A stretch of 64,000 bases of DNA from Melanocharis versteri (Eukaryota > Chordata > Aves > Passeriformes > Melanocharitidae). Under the pieces are notes generated by a model, which was not told where the DNA came from, did no database searches, and was given only the letters and a program-made list of their open reading frames with translations. The stretch spans positions 697,440 to 761,439 of the forward strand of contig VZTG01010512.1 in the NCBI GenBank assembly GCA_013397845.1, given 5' to 3'. Shown here one piece after another: positions 12,100-25,000 of the stretch. The position numbers and the translations under genes are program-made. Position 1 is the stretch's first letter. Each line of letters opens with the position of its first letter.

Positions 12100-13950
12100 G
12101 GCAGTGTCTTTGGTTCTTTTGCCTTTTAATTCTTAAATTTGTTGCAAACGGTGTGAGCTGTCTCTTTGCAGAATTTCTTTTGCTTTTGATTTCTGTGTCG
12201 TTACATCCAGCTTTCCTTCCAAAGCCTGTTTCTTTATGCCTTTCTGCTGGAGCAGTTCCATCAGTGAAGTTTGACCTGAGCTCTTTTAATAACCTACAAA
12301 AACAAATCCCACTTGATTATTTATTCTGCTCCTTAGCTACAGTAATGGTTTTGCACGTGGTGGTGTGGGTTTGATTCTCACTGTTGTACAGAACAGGCTT
12401 GCTGAAGGCTTTCAGGCAATCGACAAATCCTACACACTTTGGCCTATCTGATAATACAAACACAAAGGGTGTTATGCTTGTTCGGGATGGAAAGTATTAC
12501 TTGCCCTGGGGCATGTGCGTGTGGAATTAAGCAATCTTACTCATTGCAGCTGGGTTTTACTTACAGGTGTGGAGACTTAACCAATGATGGTCTTGCAGGT
12601 CACGTGAAACCTGGTCTCAGTTCTAGAGATGCCAACCAATGCACTTCCAGGGCAGAATAGTAACAGACATGCCTCTGTATGTGTCTGCGGGTATATCAGT
12701 GTATTAGATAACTTGGCAATGGTTTAAACTGTAACATGAAATGAATCTGGGCCAGAGTTATTTAAGGGTGCTGTCAAAGTGATTTCACTGACTTACTTGA
12801 GTGTTCCTTGTATATAATGAAGGGAAGCTCTTGATTCTTCTAATAGTAGCTAATAAAAATGTTGAATTTAAAATAGTCTCCTGCTTTGATCTCGATCTCT
12901 GGGCACTGCCATCTTCTCTTTTTGCCCCACTTGATTCAAAGATGTGTAACACAGGCTAGTTTGACAGTAGGGTGCATAACATGGGATGCCAGGACAGGGA
13001 CCAGACGCGTTGCAGGCTGCCTGCAGATCTTGATGGTTTTCAAGGCCAACTGGGCAAAAGTGTGGTGGGAGAAGAGAGGGAGAAGTATCTGCTGAACCAA
13101 AACTAATTCAGAGTTGCAGAGGATGTACAAAGTTGTACTCTGAAACAAGGAATTTTAGTGTCTTCTACTGCAAAACTTCCCAAGGTTTTCGGACCACTGA
13201 CATGTATAAGCATTCAGAGTAATTTTGTGTGCCATATACTTCATGGAGACTTCTAAATCAGAAATACTAGTAAGGTGATCTAAGAGGCTTCCAGGTCCTG
13301 TAGTTTTTGGACTGTGCATTCTAGGCAGAAACAGAGTTGCCTTTTGTGTGTGGTTTTCGTATTTTTACTTCTTACTCTGCTCTTTAAGGACCAAGGCTTT
13401 TGATGGCTTATTAGGTGTGCTTATTAGGTAACCTTCTTTGCAAATGCTTTAGGTAGAATTGTTACGCAAATATTAAAGAATAAAAGTTTCAAGATGGTAA
13501 CAACAGAATTTATTTTCTGCCTGTTATTTACCTGAAATGAATCAGTGTGTCTATTTCATGTATTGTTTGTTTATTTTTTTAAATTAGTATTTGATATTGT
13601 AATGCTACCTGGCTATTTACTGTATATGTGTTCTGGTTTCTTTTTCATCCTTCCTCAGCTGCCTAAATTATTTGGTGTAGTATCAATGCTGTTGTTTAAA
13701 AGATGCATGGAAAGTACATGTTTAGCTCTTCATTTCTGAAGATCGATCCAGCATTCTGGACAAATACAAATGTCCTTCTTAATCTCCTGAAAAGTATGGT
13801 GTACTATTTCTTAACCTTCATTTCCTACCCTGCCAATCCCTCCCCTTGGCAAAAAATTGCTCTGTATGTATAGAGTTTTACTGTATTTGTTATTTTCAAT
13901 ATATATAGTGTTTGACTTTGGAAATTAGACCAATCTTGTTTTGAGCCTGG

Positions 13951-13974
13951 TTTTTTTTTTTTTTTTTTAATAAA
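13951..13974 (+). repeat. T18 run joined to an AATAAA
   Basis: Eighteen Ts at 13951-13968, directly followed by AATAAA at 13969-13974. It sits at the end of a T-rich, 3'UTR-like stretch in probable MAPK8 intron 1. Confidence 0.8.
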
Positions 13975-15439
13975 GGCTCAATGTTTGTTGCTGTAAATGC
14001 TTCCTCTATAAAAGCTCTTAGTCCTTAATTCAAAACCTGCAGAAACAGGCTTCCGTTTATGTTACGGAAAGATCTCTTGGCATTTGAAAGCTCTTTAATA
14101 ATCCAGTTGGGGCTACTTACGGTCCTTGCCTGCTGTGAAATTCACCACAGTTTTGCCATGGATTCTGGAATATTTTTTAAGGTATTCTTGTGTGTGAAGA
14201 GATAATGATCTTGGTGTACCAAGCTTTTAATTAATAGCTATACATTTCTCCTTAACTTTAAATGATTTTTTTTCTTTTAAGTTATTGAAGACTAATTCTT
14301 GATTCTTTTTCTGTCCAAATTGATTGCCTGTAAGCTTAATTCTAAAATTGTTGTTGCCCATACTGTCATCTTTATTGTTGGATTAATGCTGCTTGATATG
14401 TGAGCAGATGGGATGCTTATTAATCATTTTTAGTTGAATATTGTAGACGGATGGTTAAATGAGGACTGGCAGAAAAAATATACTTCAGCTCAATGGTCAG
14501 TTGTGTTGCAAACAAAGCAAATACTGTATACGAGCTCATTTGTGTGTACATTTAAAATAAACCAAAAGGCAAACATTGATTCTACAGTGCTGCTGGACAC
14601 CCTGTTTGCTGTAATTATTGATTTTTGAGTATTAAAGAAAAAAAAAAAGACAAGCACACAACTCTGACAACCTTCCATTACTTTATTGATGATATACCAA
14701 GCATTTTTTGATACTATATATGTCTTGAAAGTGTGCAGGAAAAGGTCTTAGTCCAGTATTTATTCTGCTAACTATGAACTATGGCTACAGTGTGTGTTCC
14801 CATCATTGTAGTCTGTTTCCATTCGGACATTTACCTTTCCCCTTATCTGCTGAACAAAAGTTGAAATATCTCAAGTCTGGTGTTTTGATTTTTGTGAAAT
14901 AAGGATAATGAACAGTGGGTATTCTGTTTCTCACTGGGATCTCAAAGTCATGGAAATGCCTAGGTTTATAAAATGAAACTGATTCTTCAGCTGTTGGTTG
15001 CTGGCAGAAGAGGAGCTGGTGCTCCTGCTGAGCACGAGTCACAACTGTGCCCCTGAGGGGTAATTACTGGCTGGTCTGCATTAGGAAGGCCCTGACCAGC
15101 AGGTGCTGGGAATGAACTGTTCCTGTCTGTGAAGCTCCCCTGCAGAGCTGCGCAGATCACACACCTGCACTGTGTGAGAGACAAATGGGGGAAATCCAGC
15201 ACCCAGGTGGGCGGGGGCTCGAGCGCCTGAGGGTGCACAGTGGACTGGGTTTGCAGCCTGAGGGAGAACATAATTGCTGCATTTAACCAGCTTTAAGCAA
15301 GGGGTTATAGAGGTGATGGAGCCACTTGACCCTCTGAATGAGTCAGTGGCTGCAAGACGTAAAAATGGAAATTCTGGTAGGTCATGAGTGAATGAATGCC
15401 TTGGTGTAGCAGTCACCCCCTCTTACAGATCAAGAGCCC

Positions 15440-15605
15440 AGAGGCACCATGGAATCTTCATCCATGGAGACTTTAGACTCGACAACGTCCAGAGCAGCCT
15501 GAGGGAAATACAGATTTGAAGTTCTACTTGTTTTGAGCCAGTAGATGATCTACAGAGATTGCTTCCAAGCCATATTACAATTCTACTGTTTATAGATTTT
15601 AAAAC
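15440..15605 (+). mobile_element. CR1 LINE 3'-end fragment
   Basis: The order of diverged blocks follows the 3' end of avian CR1. An 'atcttcatccatggagactt' block leads into 'gactcgacaacgtccagagc' and 'agcctg', followed by 'gagccagtagatgatctaca' and 'attctactgttta', which correspond to the usual 'ggactagatgatctccagag...ttctatg' ending. It is strongly diverged, so it is an old insertion. Confidence 0.6.
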
Positions 15606-18600
15606 TTCTATTTTCCAAGTATCTTGGGGAAGTTGGCAAAACAAAGGCATGGTGGTTTACCTGGAGGTAAATCAGGTTGCTCAGCATTGTGTTAGAAGTT
15701 GTGAAGGGAAAAGTAATGAGATGTGATAAGCATCATAGTTCAAGTCTCCTGGTGGCAGTATGGATTTTTCTGCCTTGCGTTGAACTTTACAGCTGACTAG
15801 GCCAAAAGTGCTTCCATGCTAGCATAAAGGCCAGAAAAACCCAAGGGTTATGGTACCTGTCATGCATGTGATCACCGTGGTTAACATAGAAACCCATCTC
15901 CGAAGAAACAGCTGCCAGTCAGCGGCCTGGTAGCCAGCTGAAGTTAGTCCAGGTCTTGCTTTCTGTATTGGAGGAACAAGTTGGCAGCTGCTGCTGCAGG
16001 GCTTTGATCTGCTAGGTGGGCAATGGTTCCTTATGCTTAGCTGGAGTGTGGTATCCCAGCAAGCAGCTTCATGGAGCAAACCAGCTCTGAGTTCCAGCTG
16101 GGCACGATAACAGTCCATGACTGCAGAGGGGTGGCAGGACTAAGGGCAGCTGGGTGAAAGAGAAAGGGCCATGGCAGAATTATAAATCTCTCTTTAGTGC
16201 TTGTGCTGCCTTGAGAAGATGTTGTCCTACACGTCATTTGTTTTAACAAGTTCTTACATATTTGTCTATTTAGCAAAACTAACCAGAGATCTTAGTGAAA
16301 GTGAGGTGAGTAGCACAGACAGTTACAACTCAGAGTGAGTGTTTTGTATCTTAACAGGGCAGCTGTCCTGGTATGAACCTGTGGGTATTTTAATATGTGA
16401 ATACAGCTGCTCGTGTGTGACTCTTGAGAGAACTGTGTAGGAAATCTGGTGTTAGGGGTGGCACATCCTTGAGAATGCTAGATGTATTCTTTAGTAGCTT
16501 TAACACCTAAGATGATGTTGGAGTAAGTACGAGTCACAATGCTTACTTGCAGTACTGTGGGTATAAAAATACATAGTTTTGAAGGTGTAATCCTAATGTT
16601 AAGTTTTACTATGGAAACAGTAAAAGCGAATGCCATGGTTGACAAGCCAACCAGCAAAAATCTTCGTAAATTCTGGATTGTTCATTGTTTTGGATGGTGA
16701 CAAACATCCTGGTCACTTTCAAAGAAGGAAGAGTAGTAACATGATAATCTAAAAGGGTTTATTAGAAAGGTGTAGGCTAGGTTCACTTGTTTCATTTCAT
16801 GCCAAAGAGTGAGTACTTGAGAGACACACAGTAACAGGAAGGTCCTTGCACCTGGCAGTGGCTCATTTAATGAGCAGTGAAGCCTTCCAGCAGTGGGTGA
16901 CGTTCATTTGCACAGTTGCAGCTGAGCAAAAGTCATCCTTGTTGAACAATAGAAAGGGTTTCTTTTGCTGTTTTTTATAAAAGCATTACAAGGTTCTTGT
17001 GCCACTTAAATGTCAAGATGGTGGAAGTAAAAAGCCAGTTCAGTTTAGAACAAGATTATATTGGACATAAAAAGGTTTTGTTAATACTAGCATGGCATTG
17101 TGGGAAAATCAGAAAACCTTGATGTGACGAGGGCTACTTCTATTCTCCCCGTTTTAGTTTATTTGAAATTCTTTCTTAGTTTTCTTCAGAAAATTTCTCA
17201 TCACAACTCTTTGAAGCCATATCCTCTAGTGCTAGTGTACAGTGCACAGCAGTGCTTCTGAAGGCTAGTGTTCTTGTTTAAAGAATGGAAATTCTCAAAC
17301 TCTTCCTATTTTTGGGAACTTCTGTCATATGGTATGGAATATCCCTAATTAAAGAAATTGAAGAAATTATTGTGCAAAGTACTGTATTGTGTTATAAGAG
17401 GTATCTCTGAAGGAATTCTTAGTGCTCAAGTTGTCATGTGTTGGAGTTTTTGTTACACTCTAAAGCTCTTATTATCGAGGTATTTTATGCCAAATACTTT
17501 AGACAGGATTTCATAGCACATTAATCTGCTTGTATTTCACAGATAAATGCATGAATTAACAAAAGTAGCACATTCATAATTGGATTCTAAGTTTTTATAG
17601 CTGGGATTTAAAGTTAAAATGAATGTAGTTTTAAAACATTCTGAAAACTTTTTTCCCAGCTTTTATGCAAATCCTTCCTTCCTCTAGCGTTCTATAGCTA
17701 TTGTCCTCTTGATCACTGATATTTAATTACTGTTTTAGGTCACTTGGTATCTTTTGTTTGCTGTTGTCCTTTAAAACAATTAGAGAACCATTTGATTTGT
17801 TTCTTTTGCTGAAACATTTAGCTTTTGTATGCTTTGTCTTCCCCTGCAAGAGGAGGTTAAAGAACAAGCATTTCCTCCTACTCCCAGAGTAATCCTGGAA
17901 TGGGATTTTGCTTCTAAACTTGTGCAGATCTCATTGAAGCACTCTGAGTTATATTTACTGGTGTATTTTGCTGTTGGTTTGCCTGTTTGTTGCTTTGCCA
18001 GTGGTCATTGGATGGGCAGAGAGCTACCATACGCAGGCAGACCTTTGTGGAATGGTTGGAATTAGCAGCCCCTTGGGTAGTCAGCTGAAACAGTGTCGTG
18101 CCCGGATGAGTAATTTATTCTTTTCTTGTGAATTTCAAGTTAGTTCATGGTTAAGCTTTTTCAAGTACCTGAGTGAGTTGAATGGGCCATGACACATGAT
18201 TCTGCCGAAAGGGAAATACATAAAGCAATATGGAATGGCATCCCCTAGAATGCAGTAGTTCCAGTCATGATCTAGGCATGATTATGATTAAACGTGTTTT
18301 CTGGGTCCAGCAGCAGGCATTCAGATTGCACTTCTGACAGTTAAATTGAGTGCTTAAAATAGAACAGCTTGTTGAACTGTTGCTTTACTGAATTTTCACT
18401 GACTTCAGATTTTAAGAGCATTATTAAAAAAAAAAACAAAACAACAAAACCAAAGCAAATTAAGTTGACAAACAGTGCCCTGCAATAAACCTGAATATTT
18501 TAAGCTTTTTAAAATAATGTGTACCTTGATTTTCTCTCTGTTTACCATTCTTTTCTATAATCTTTTATTTGAAAAAGGATTAAAGAATTGGAAGATCTTT

Positions 18601-21600
18601 GTCTTGTCCTGTTATTTCTGAAAAGGAGAGTTTTGCTAAGAATAGTCTTTTAATCTGTTGTCATAACAGCTTCTTTGCCAAAATGTAGAGTTGCACAAGT
18701 TTTCTTTTGTTGAAGCCATTGTTGTTTATGATCTCTGTGACAAAACTGACATGGAAGACACAAAGTGTTACTTCATATATTGTGATAATAGGATTCGTCA
18801 TGGAGCCATCCATAGTGGAGCTTCATATGACATTACACTGAAGAAGCTGTAGAGATGCTCTCCTATCAAATATAGCACAACGGAGTTTGCAGAGTGTTAC
18901 TTTTTCTGTAGATATAGCACTGCTCATTCTGATAATGCTTGTTCTAGAAAAATGCTACCTAATAAATTTCCTCATGGTTAATTAAAGTCACAGTTCAGGA
19001 GTCCATAAAAAAAATTTGAGAGGAAAGGTAGGATGAGAATCTTCATCATTAGAAATGCCAGTTTACAGGCTGTTTAGTATTGCATGCTGCAGCCTGCCTG
19101 CCTCATTTACAGCCTTCTGGCATTTGAATCTAAAACCCTTTTTGAAGGGAATGGAAGAATCTCTACTGGTGTCTAATGACTTAATAAAACAAGAATATTT
19201 AAGAATACAGGAGCTCTGCGGTATATTCCATTACAAATACATCATTTCACTGTACAACCTCCTATGTTATGTTTGTGTCACATGTAGCCTTATCACAAAA
19301 TACAGCCCCCTGGAAAACTTGTAGTACAGAATGCCATATTGCAGCAGAGTGGCAGTGTAGTAAACTGGATTCGAAATGATCTGTAACTTGGTAAGAATTA
19401 GTTAAGTGCTATTGGCCACAGGTGAGGGTTTTCCAGGGCGGATGCACTGGTATTCCAGAGCAGCTGTGTTGTAGGAGTTGACTGTGAGAAATGCTGGGAA
19501 GTTGTATGTGCTGCTGTCTTACTTGCTGCTGGTTTGGATTACCAGGACTGCGTCTATCACCAAAATCAACTTGAAAGCCTCAGATAATCTTTGGGTAAAT
19601 CTTAAGCTTTGTAACTCTTAGTGCAATTTTCAGGAGGTTTATGTGTTTATGTTGGTGTCTTTCTCTAGAGATAGCTTCGTGTTTAGATTATGTACCTTTA
19701 AAGATACTATATTTCAGAAACCTGGAAATCTGGATAGCACCCGGTGTGTAGTAATTACAGATGATGAAGAAATGTGAGGTTTCATTTCCCTGTCACAAAC
19801 TGGTAAACTCTCCTGCTTGCTTAGTGGGAGATGGCTGAAGGGATGGTAGATAAGCAAGCACTAATTTTCACCTTTTCATGGAGCTTTTGGCATGCATTCA
19901 CTTATGCATCTTTCTTTCCTTGCCTTCAGGCTGCTGGAAGTCTCTATATTTTGACATACCTTCTCATTTTACTGTTCTTTTGAATCTTTATTTTATTTAA
20001 TTTCCCATATGATGAAGTTAGAGCTGCTGGTGGCTGTAATGTGTATTTTACCTAATTGGCAGACAGGCCCTAAACCAAAAGTCTGGATAATTTCTTCTGT
20101 GACCAGCTGCTTTAGTCACAGCTGTAGAAGAGAGATAAAACTGAGTAGCTCAAAGTGCCAGAAGTGAATCAGTTACCTGACTAGTTTAGGTAATATGTGT
20201 GTGTGGAAGATAAACAGAAACATGCAGCCCATGTGGCTTTTTTCCTGTGCTTTATGGTGATCTCTTATTGTTTCTGTGCCGTTAACAAACAGTGCCTTAA
20301 CTCTTCATGCATGACTACTATATACTTTTTTTTAAGTATTTTTTGTAGTAGAAGGGCTGTAATTTATAGACTAATGGCATTATGGGACAATGTCTTAGAG
20401 TGTAGAGAAATGTAGGTGCAAAAGGAAGACAGTGGATTAAGTGAAATCCTCTCAATAGGAAGTTTACTGATAGAAAGCAAAAAATGTCTATTTTGAAAAG
20501 AGAATCACTGCAAAACTTTGTTTGTAAGTAATTTACTGTGGGTGCATTTGTTACTTGGTTCTTCGTTATCCTGCTTGTGCAAGGTGTGTGATGTGTTTTA
20601 GCTGATTAAAGAATTCAGTTCTCAGATTAATTTGATATTAAACAAAACAAATGTTTTAGTGGTACCAGAAGTCATTGTCTTACTTCGTATGTTTTGCAAG
20701 AGATGTTTCACAATATGAGAATTTGCTTTAGAAATGTGCAGTAATATTGATTTTTATGTGGAGGGTACTCAGAAGCTGTGAATGCAGGTTCAGCATTTGA
20801 AGTTGATGCTGCTGACCCTCATTCAGGAGTCAGGATGAGGAAATACTGGTATGTTGTACTTGGTTTGCATAAATGCTTGCTTTGAGCTTCTGAGGGAAAT
20901 GTGATGTGGACGTGCTGGCTCTGCTTGTGCTCCATGGGGAGCAGTGTGTGAAATCGCTGGTGGAGCTTTGGTGGTTCTGTCCGTTCCAGCTGCCCCAGCA
21001 GTGCTAGGAAATGGCTCACCCAAAGCAGTGTGTGACAACAGGAACTGTTTCTTGTGGCTTTCTGTATGTTTGCATATGATCTTACACTACCTGTTTATAG
21101 ACAGGTTTGGTATTCTGCTAGTTATAGTCTTATTTTTATTGCTACCAGTCAGAGGTCTTTCCTTACACTTAAACTGTCTCTGAATCATTAGTTATTTCTG
21201 ACATTGTATCAGGCTGTTCGAAGGTTCTTGGGACATGGAAGCGGAAAAGCTCAAGCTCCAGTTGCCTAATACAAAAATCCCTGTCTCCAACTTCAGGTTT
21301 CCCTAATTTTGGGTTCAGCTGTTTATATTTTGGCACTGGTGGCTGCACCTGTGAGTAATTGCTATTTCAGGCTGCTTAGTATTTGAATGTAATTTGATAC
21401 AGGGAATTCCAGCACTGGTGTAAAAAACATAGTGTCGAAATTAGCTGTTTGAGCTCATTCCTGGTTTTGTTATTAACCTTTTATTGTGAGTTTTGAAACC
21501 ATTTGAGTGAGGTTCCCAAAATAGCACACTCTTTAGTGGAAACATTTACTTTTGATTAAATGCTATGGTATTGATCAGGTAAGTCTGACAGGGGAAGCAC

Positions 21601-21982
21601 TAGAGAACATACCAGCTTCAAATTCCTGTCTGTATGACTAACTCTGCAAATATAATCCCTGGGGCATCCCTGCTTCAGTGACACCACAGAACATGTCTGT
21701 CCTCAGTGTCAGTGAAATTGGCTTTTTCAAGACAGGATGAGTAACAGCATGAAAAGGGAAAACTCAAGGGGCTGCATTTGCCAGCAGCTGTTGCTGGAAG
21801 CTCTGCTGAGGAAATAAGTATGTTCCTCTTTCCTGGAGAGATTCTTGCCTGGCTGCCAGTAATAATTCCCCTCTCCTGTCCCTCCCTTCAAAGCAAACAA
21901 GGAAGCTCCTAGTGTTAGTAGTGGTTGGAGATCAGGCTGTTTACCTGTGCTCTACCCAGGTGCTGTAGCTGCTGACACGGCA

Positions 21983-21998
21983 CCCCCCCCCCCCCCCC
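21983..21998. repeat. C16 homopolymer next to an assembly gap
   Basis: Sixteen consecutive Cs, then a G/T-rich stretch, then the 12-base gap at 22018-22029. The gap probably reflects difficulty sequencing the homopolymer. Confidence 0.9.
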
Positions 21999-22017
21999 GG
22001 CGGTTTTGGGGGCACTG

Positions 22018-22029
22018 NNNNNNNNNNNN
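22018..22029. other. Assembly gap (12 N)
   Basis: A short run of N shortly after a C16 tract. Confidence 1.
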
Positions 22030-25000
22030 GGCTGATTTGAAGTGACTGAAAGAAACAGCAGGTCAGTTTAATTAAGTTGAAAAACAAAACATGCATTTGC
22101 TATCCTTTTTTGCATATATATATGTATATATTCTTTTAATGACTCCTGGCTTTCAGTAGATATGAAATTTTATGGACACATTCTGCCCCCGTCCATTGTA
22201 GTTTATAAAGTACATAAATAATAGGGTGGGGAAGATTTAAAATGCAGGAAGCTCAATAATTGTAATTTAGGTAGAAAAAGTTGCTGGTTGTTTTTTTCTA
22301 TGAAGAAGTTTTTTCCTTTCCTGCCCCTCAAAATCTACTACAACAGTTTAAAAGGTAAAAGTTCACCTATTTCTGCAAGAGGAAAAAATAGAGGGCTGAG
22401 CATGGAGTCTGTTGAAGAATTTTTGAGAACTTGAGTAGCATTTATCAGTAGCTTTGGTGTTTCCCTAGAACATCCTCAGTTCATCCTCAGGGCACTTGGA
22501 TTCTGATCCCCTGCATCATCCTCATTGTGTGTTTTACAGATGGGGTTAAAACCCACCCAAATGTTCCTCTAGTAATTCAGGCTCTGCTTTGTTGTTATTT
22601 TTGTCTTCATGTTCTCCTTGGTAAATTTTAAATATTTATTTCTGCTTTGATTCAGGATCTGGAAAAACTCTTTAGTCATTACTAATCAGGGTGAAAACTC
22701 TTAGGTATCTTGTGACTCTTGAGGCCCTTAATGCTTTTTATGTACTTATATCTGGAGCTGAGCATTGCAAGAAAGCTCCCTCTATGTAAGGTAATAGGAT
22801 TACTTGTCTGTTCCAAACAGAACTGGTATTTGGGGAAAGACATCAGTTGTGAAGATTAAAATCAGATTATCAGACACTGTGACCCTGTGCTGTTTAAGTG
22901 GTAGGCACCTCCTTGTTACTGATGGGCCTCCAGGTGACTTCTGGAATGCATAATTAAGTTCAATCCATTGCAATTACCTTCAGATAGATGATCTTTTATA
23001 GAAACTGTCATGAGGTGAATACTGGCCAAGAAAAGACTGCTGGAGTTGAGAAGAGGGTGGTTTGTTTCCCTGTATGTCTTCCCCTTCTAATAGACTCCTC
23101 AAATTACAGTAACTGTCTTAATAAGGTGATGTGGCAGATACATATGAAGAAAACTGTATCTAGTTTCCTACATGACTAGAAAAAGTCATCCCGTGATCCA
23201 ACTGGAGCATGCTGTTAGTCACTATATGAACCTGGAAACTGCAACATTAAATTATGGCAAAGGTTGCTTTCATATTAATGGTTTTTGTTCATTGTTTATT
23301 AATTTAGGACTCTACATAGTCGTTCCCAGTAAACTGTACCGAGGACAGAGTTAGATTAACACAGAGGACTCTAAATCTTTCCAAGGGATTTATGAATCTG
23401 GCAACAATGTTTGCTAAACCAGTGAAGTAATTCCTTGACAAACAGCCCATATTACATTTTCTTAAGTTTCATTTGCCATTGTGTACTCAGAAATACTTTG
23501 CTTTATAGCCAAATTTATTTTTCTGTACCAAACCTGTCATCTTTTCTGACACTATCATCTTTAGTGGAGAAAGCCATCTGTTTATTGTTAAATACTCAAC
23601 AGGTTCTGCGAAATCAAGTAATTGGCTTTGACTTTTCCATATAAAAATGGCTGTAAAAAAGATAACTGTCCTAAGTTTAAAAAAAATTAAATGTGCCTTA
23701 AATTTCTTGTCTTTGAGCAAACTGGAGAGACACTACCCTTTTCTGTTTGAACTTGAAAGCAGTAGGCAAGTCATAACATAGAAATCTAAATGTGCCCTTG
23801 TTGTGTTTATGCAGGTTTCCCCAGCCTCACTACTTCTTTTCTTGGTGAACACTGAGATCTAGTGTTCACCTTGGGTTTACTGAATCTGTAACTAGTGAAG
23901 TTTGACTTCTTGGTGAGCAAAAGATACATTAAAATGTACTGTTATTTTAAGAAATGTACTTGCACTGTGCTTCAGACCTGAACTATACAAGAATTGCTCC
24001 AGTATATTTGTGGTTTTGTTTAATAGTTGCAAGTAGGAAATAGCTCCTGAGATCAGAGCTGTAGACTCTCAGTTTGTGCTGTGCTTCATGTCCTGTGAGT
24101 GGTGTGAGCGGGGCTGAGTTCTGTGTAACGCAGGTGTGCATTGGCTGAGGGGAGAGGCACTGCCATGGCCATTGCACATCAGCTGGAGGCCTCATTAAAC
24201 ACATGCCAGCATGAGGAGAAGTTCAGGCAACCATGTGGAAGTTGTTCAGCTTAAAACCATCTGATCTGTGAAAGCATAATTTGAAGGCTGTGCAAATCCT
24301 AGAGTGATCAGTGAGAATATTCCATTTTAGAATAAGCTTCAGGTTTTTAGACATCTTTGGCCTTTGTAATGGTTTAGTAATATCTTGCTGCAGTTGTCAC
24401 CCAGCTAATGTTAACTCCTTTTTCCAAATGCTCTATCTACATTAGCATTTAAGGGAGCTGGAAGTATTGCAAAATACAACATTCAGTTTCAAGGGCATCA
24501 TGGACAAACAATACATTAAAACCATAATTACTTTTGAGACTAACTGAATGAGCTATGAAGTTACCTTTAGAAAAAATTCTTTTGTTTTCTAAATTTGAGC
24601 CTTTGAAGCATATGTAAAAACTAAGCTGTGTTTGCACTATCCATTTAGCAGATGTCCAGAAACCTTTAAACATGACAGCTAAAAATTAGACAAGCATTCA
24701 TAAATACATGATGCATACGGATCAGCTATGTGTGAACTGTATTTTCACAAAGAAATTAAATAAAATTCATTAATGCAAGAGCTTTGTATACACTGTCCAT
24801 TTGTTTTGCATTCAGTAGCAAACTAGCATGTACTTGAACAGCTGTGGGATTTTTCTAGGTCAACCACAGATTCCTACAGAATATTCATTTTCATAGTGTT
24901 AGATGCATTCTAAATGGAGTTATTGAATCATCATTAATATGTAGCTTATGTTGTTATGTTCATTATATTACTATTTAATGTGTTAATATGTGTAATTGTT

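Noticed and set aside
15000..15280. GC-richer stretch with long frames on the - strand
   Set aside because: The open frames overlap each other in different registers and match nothing I know. The adjoining CR1 3' end suggests repeat-derived sequence, but I could not extend the CR1 call into it.
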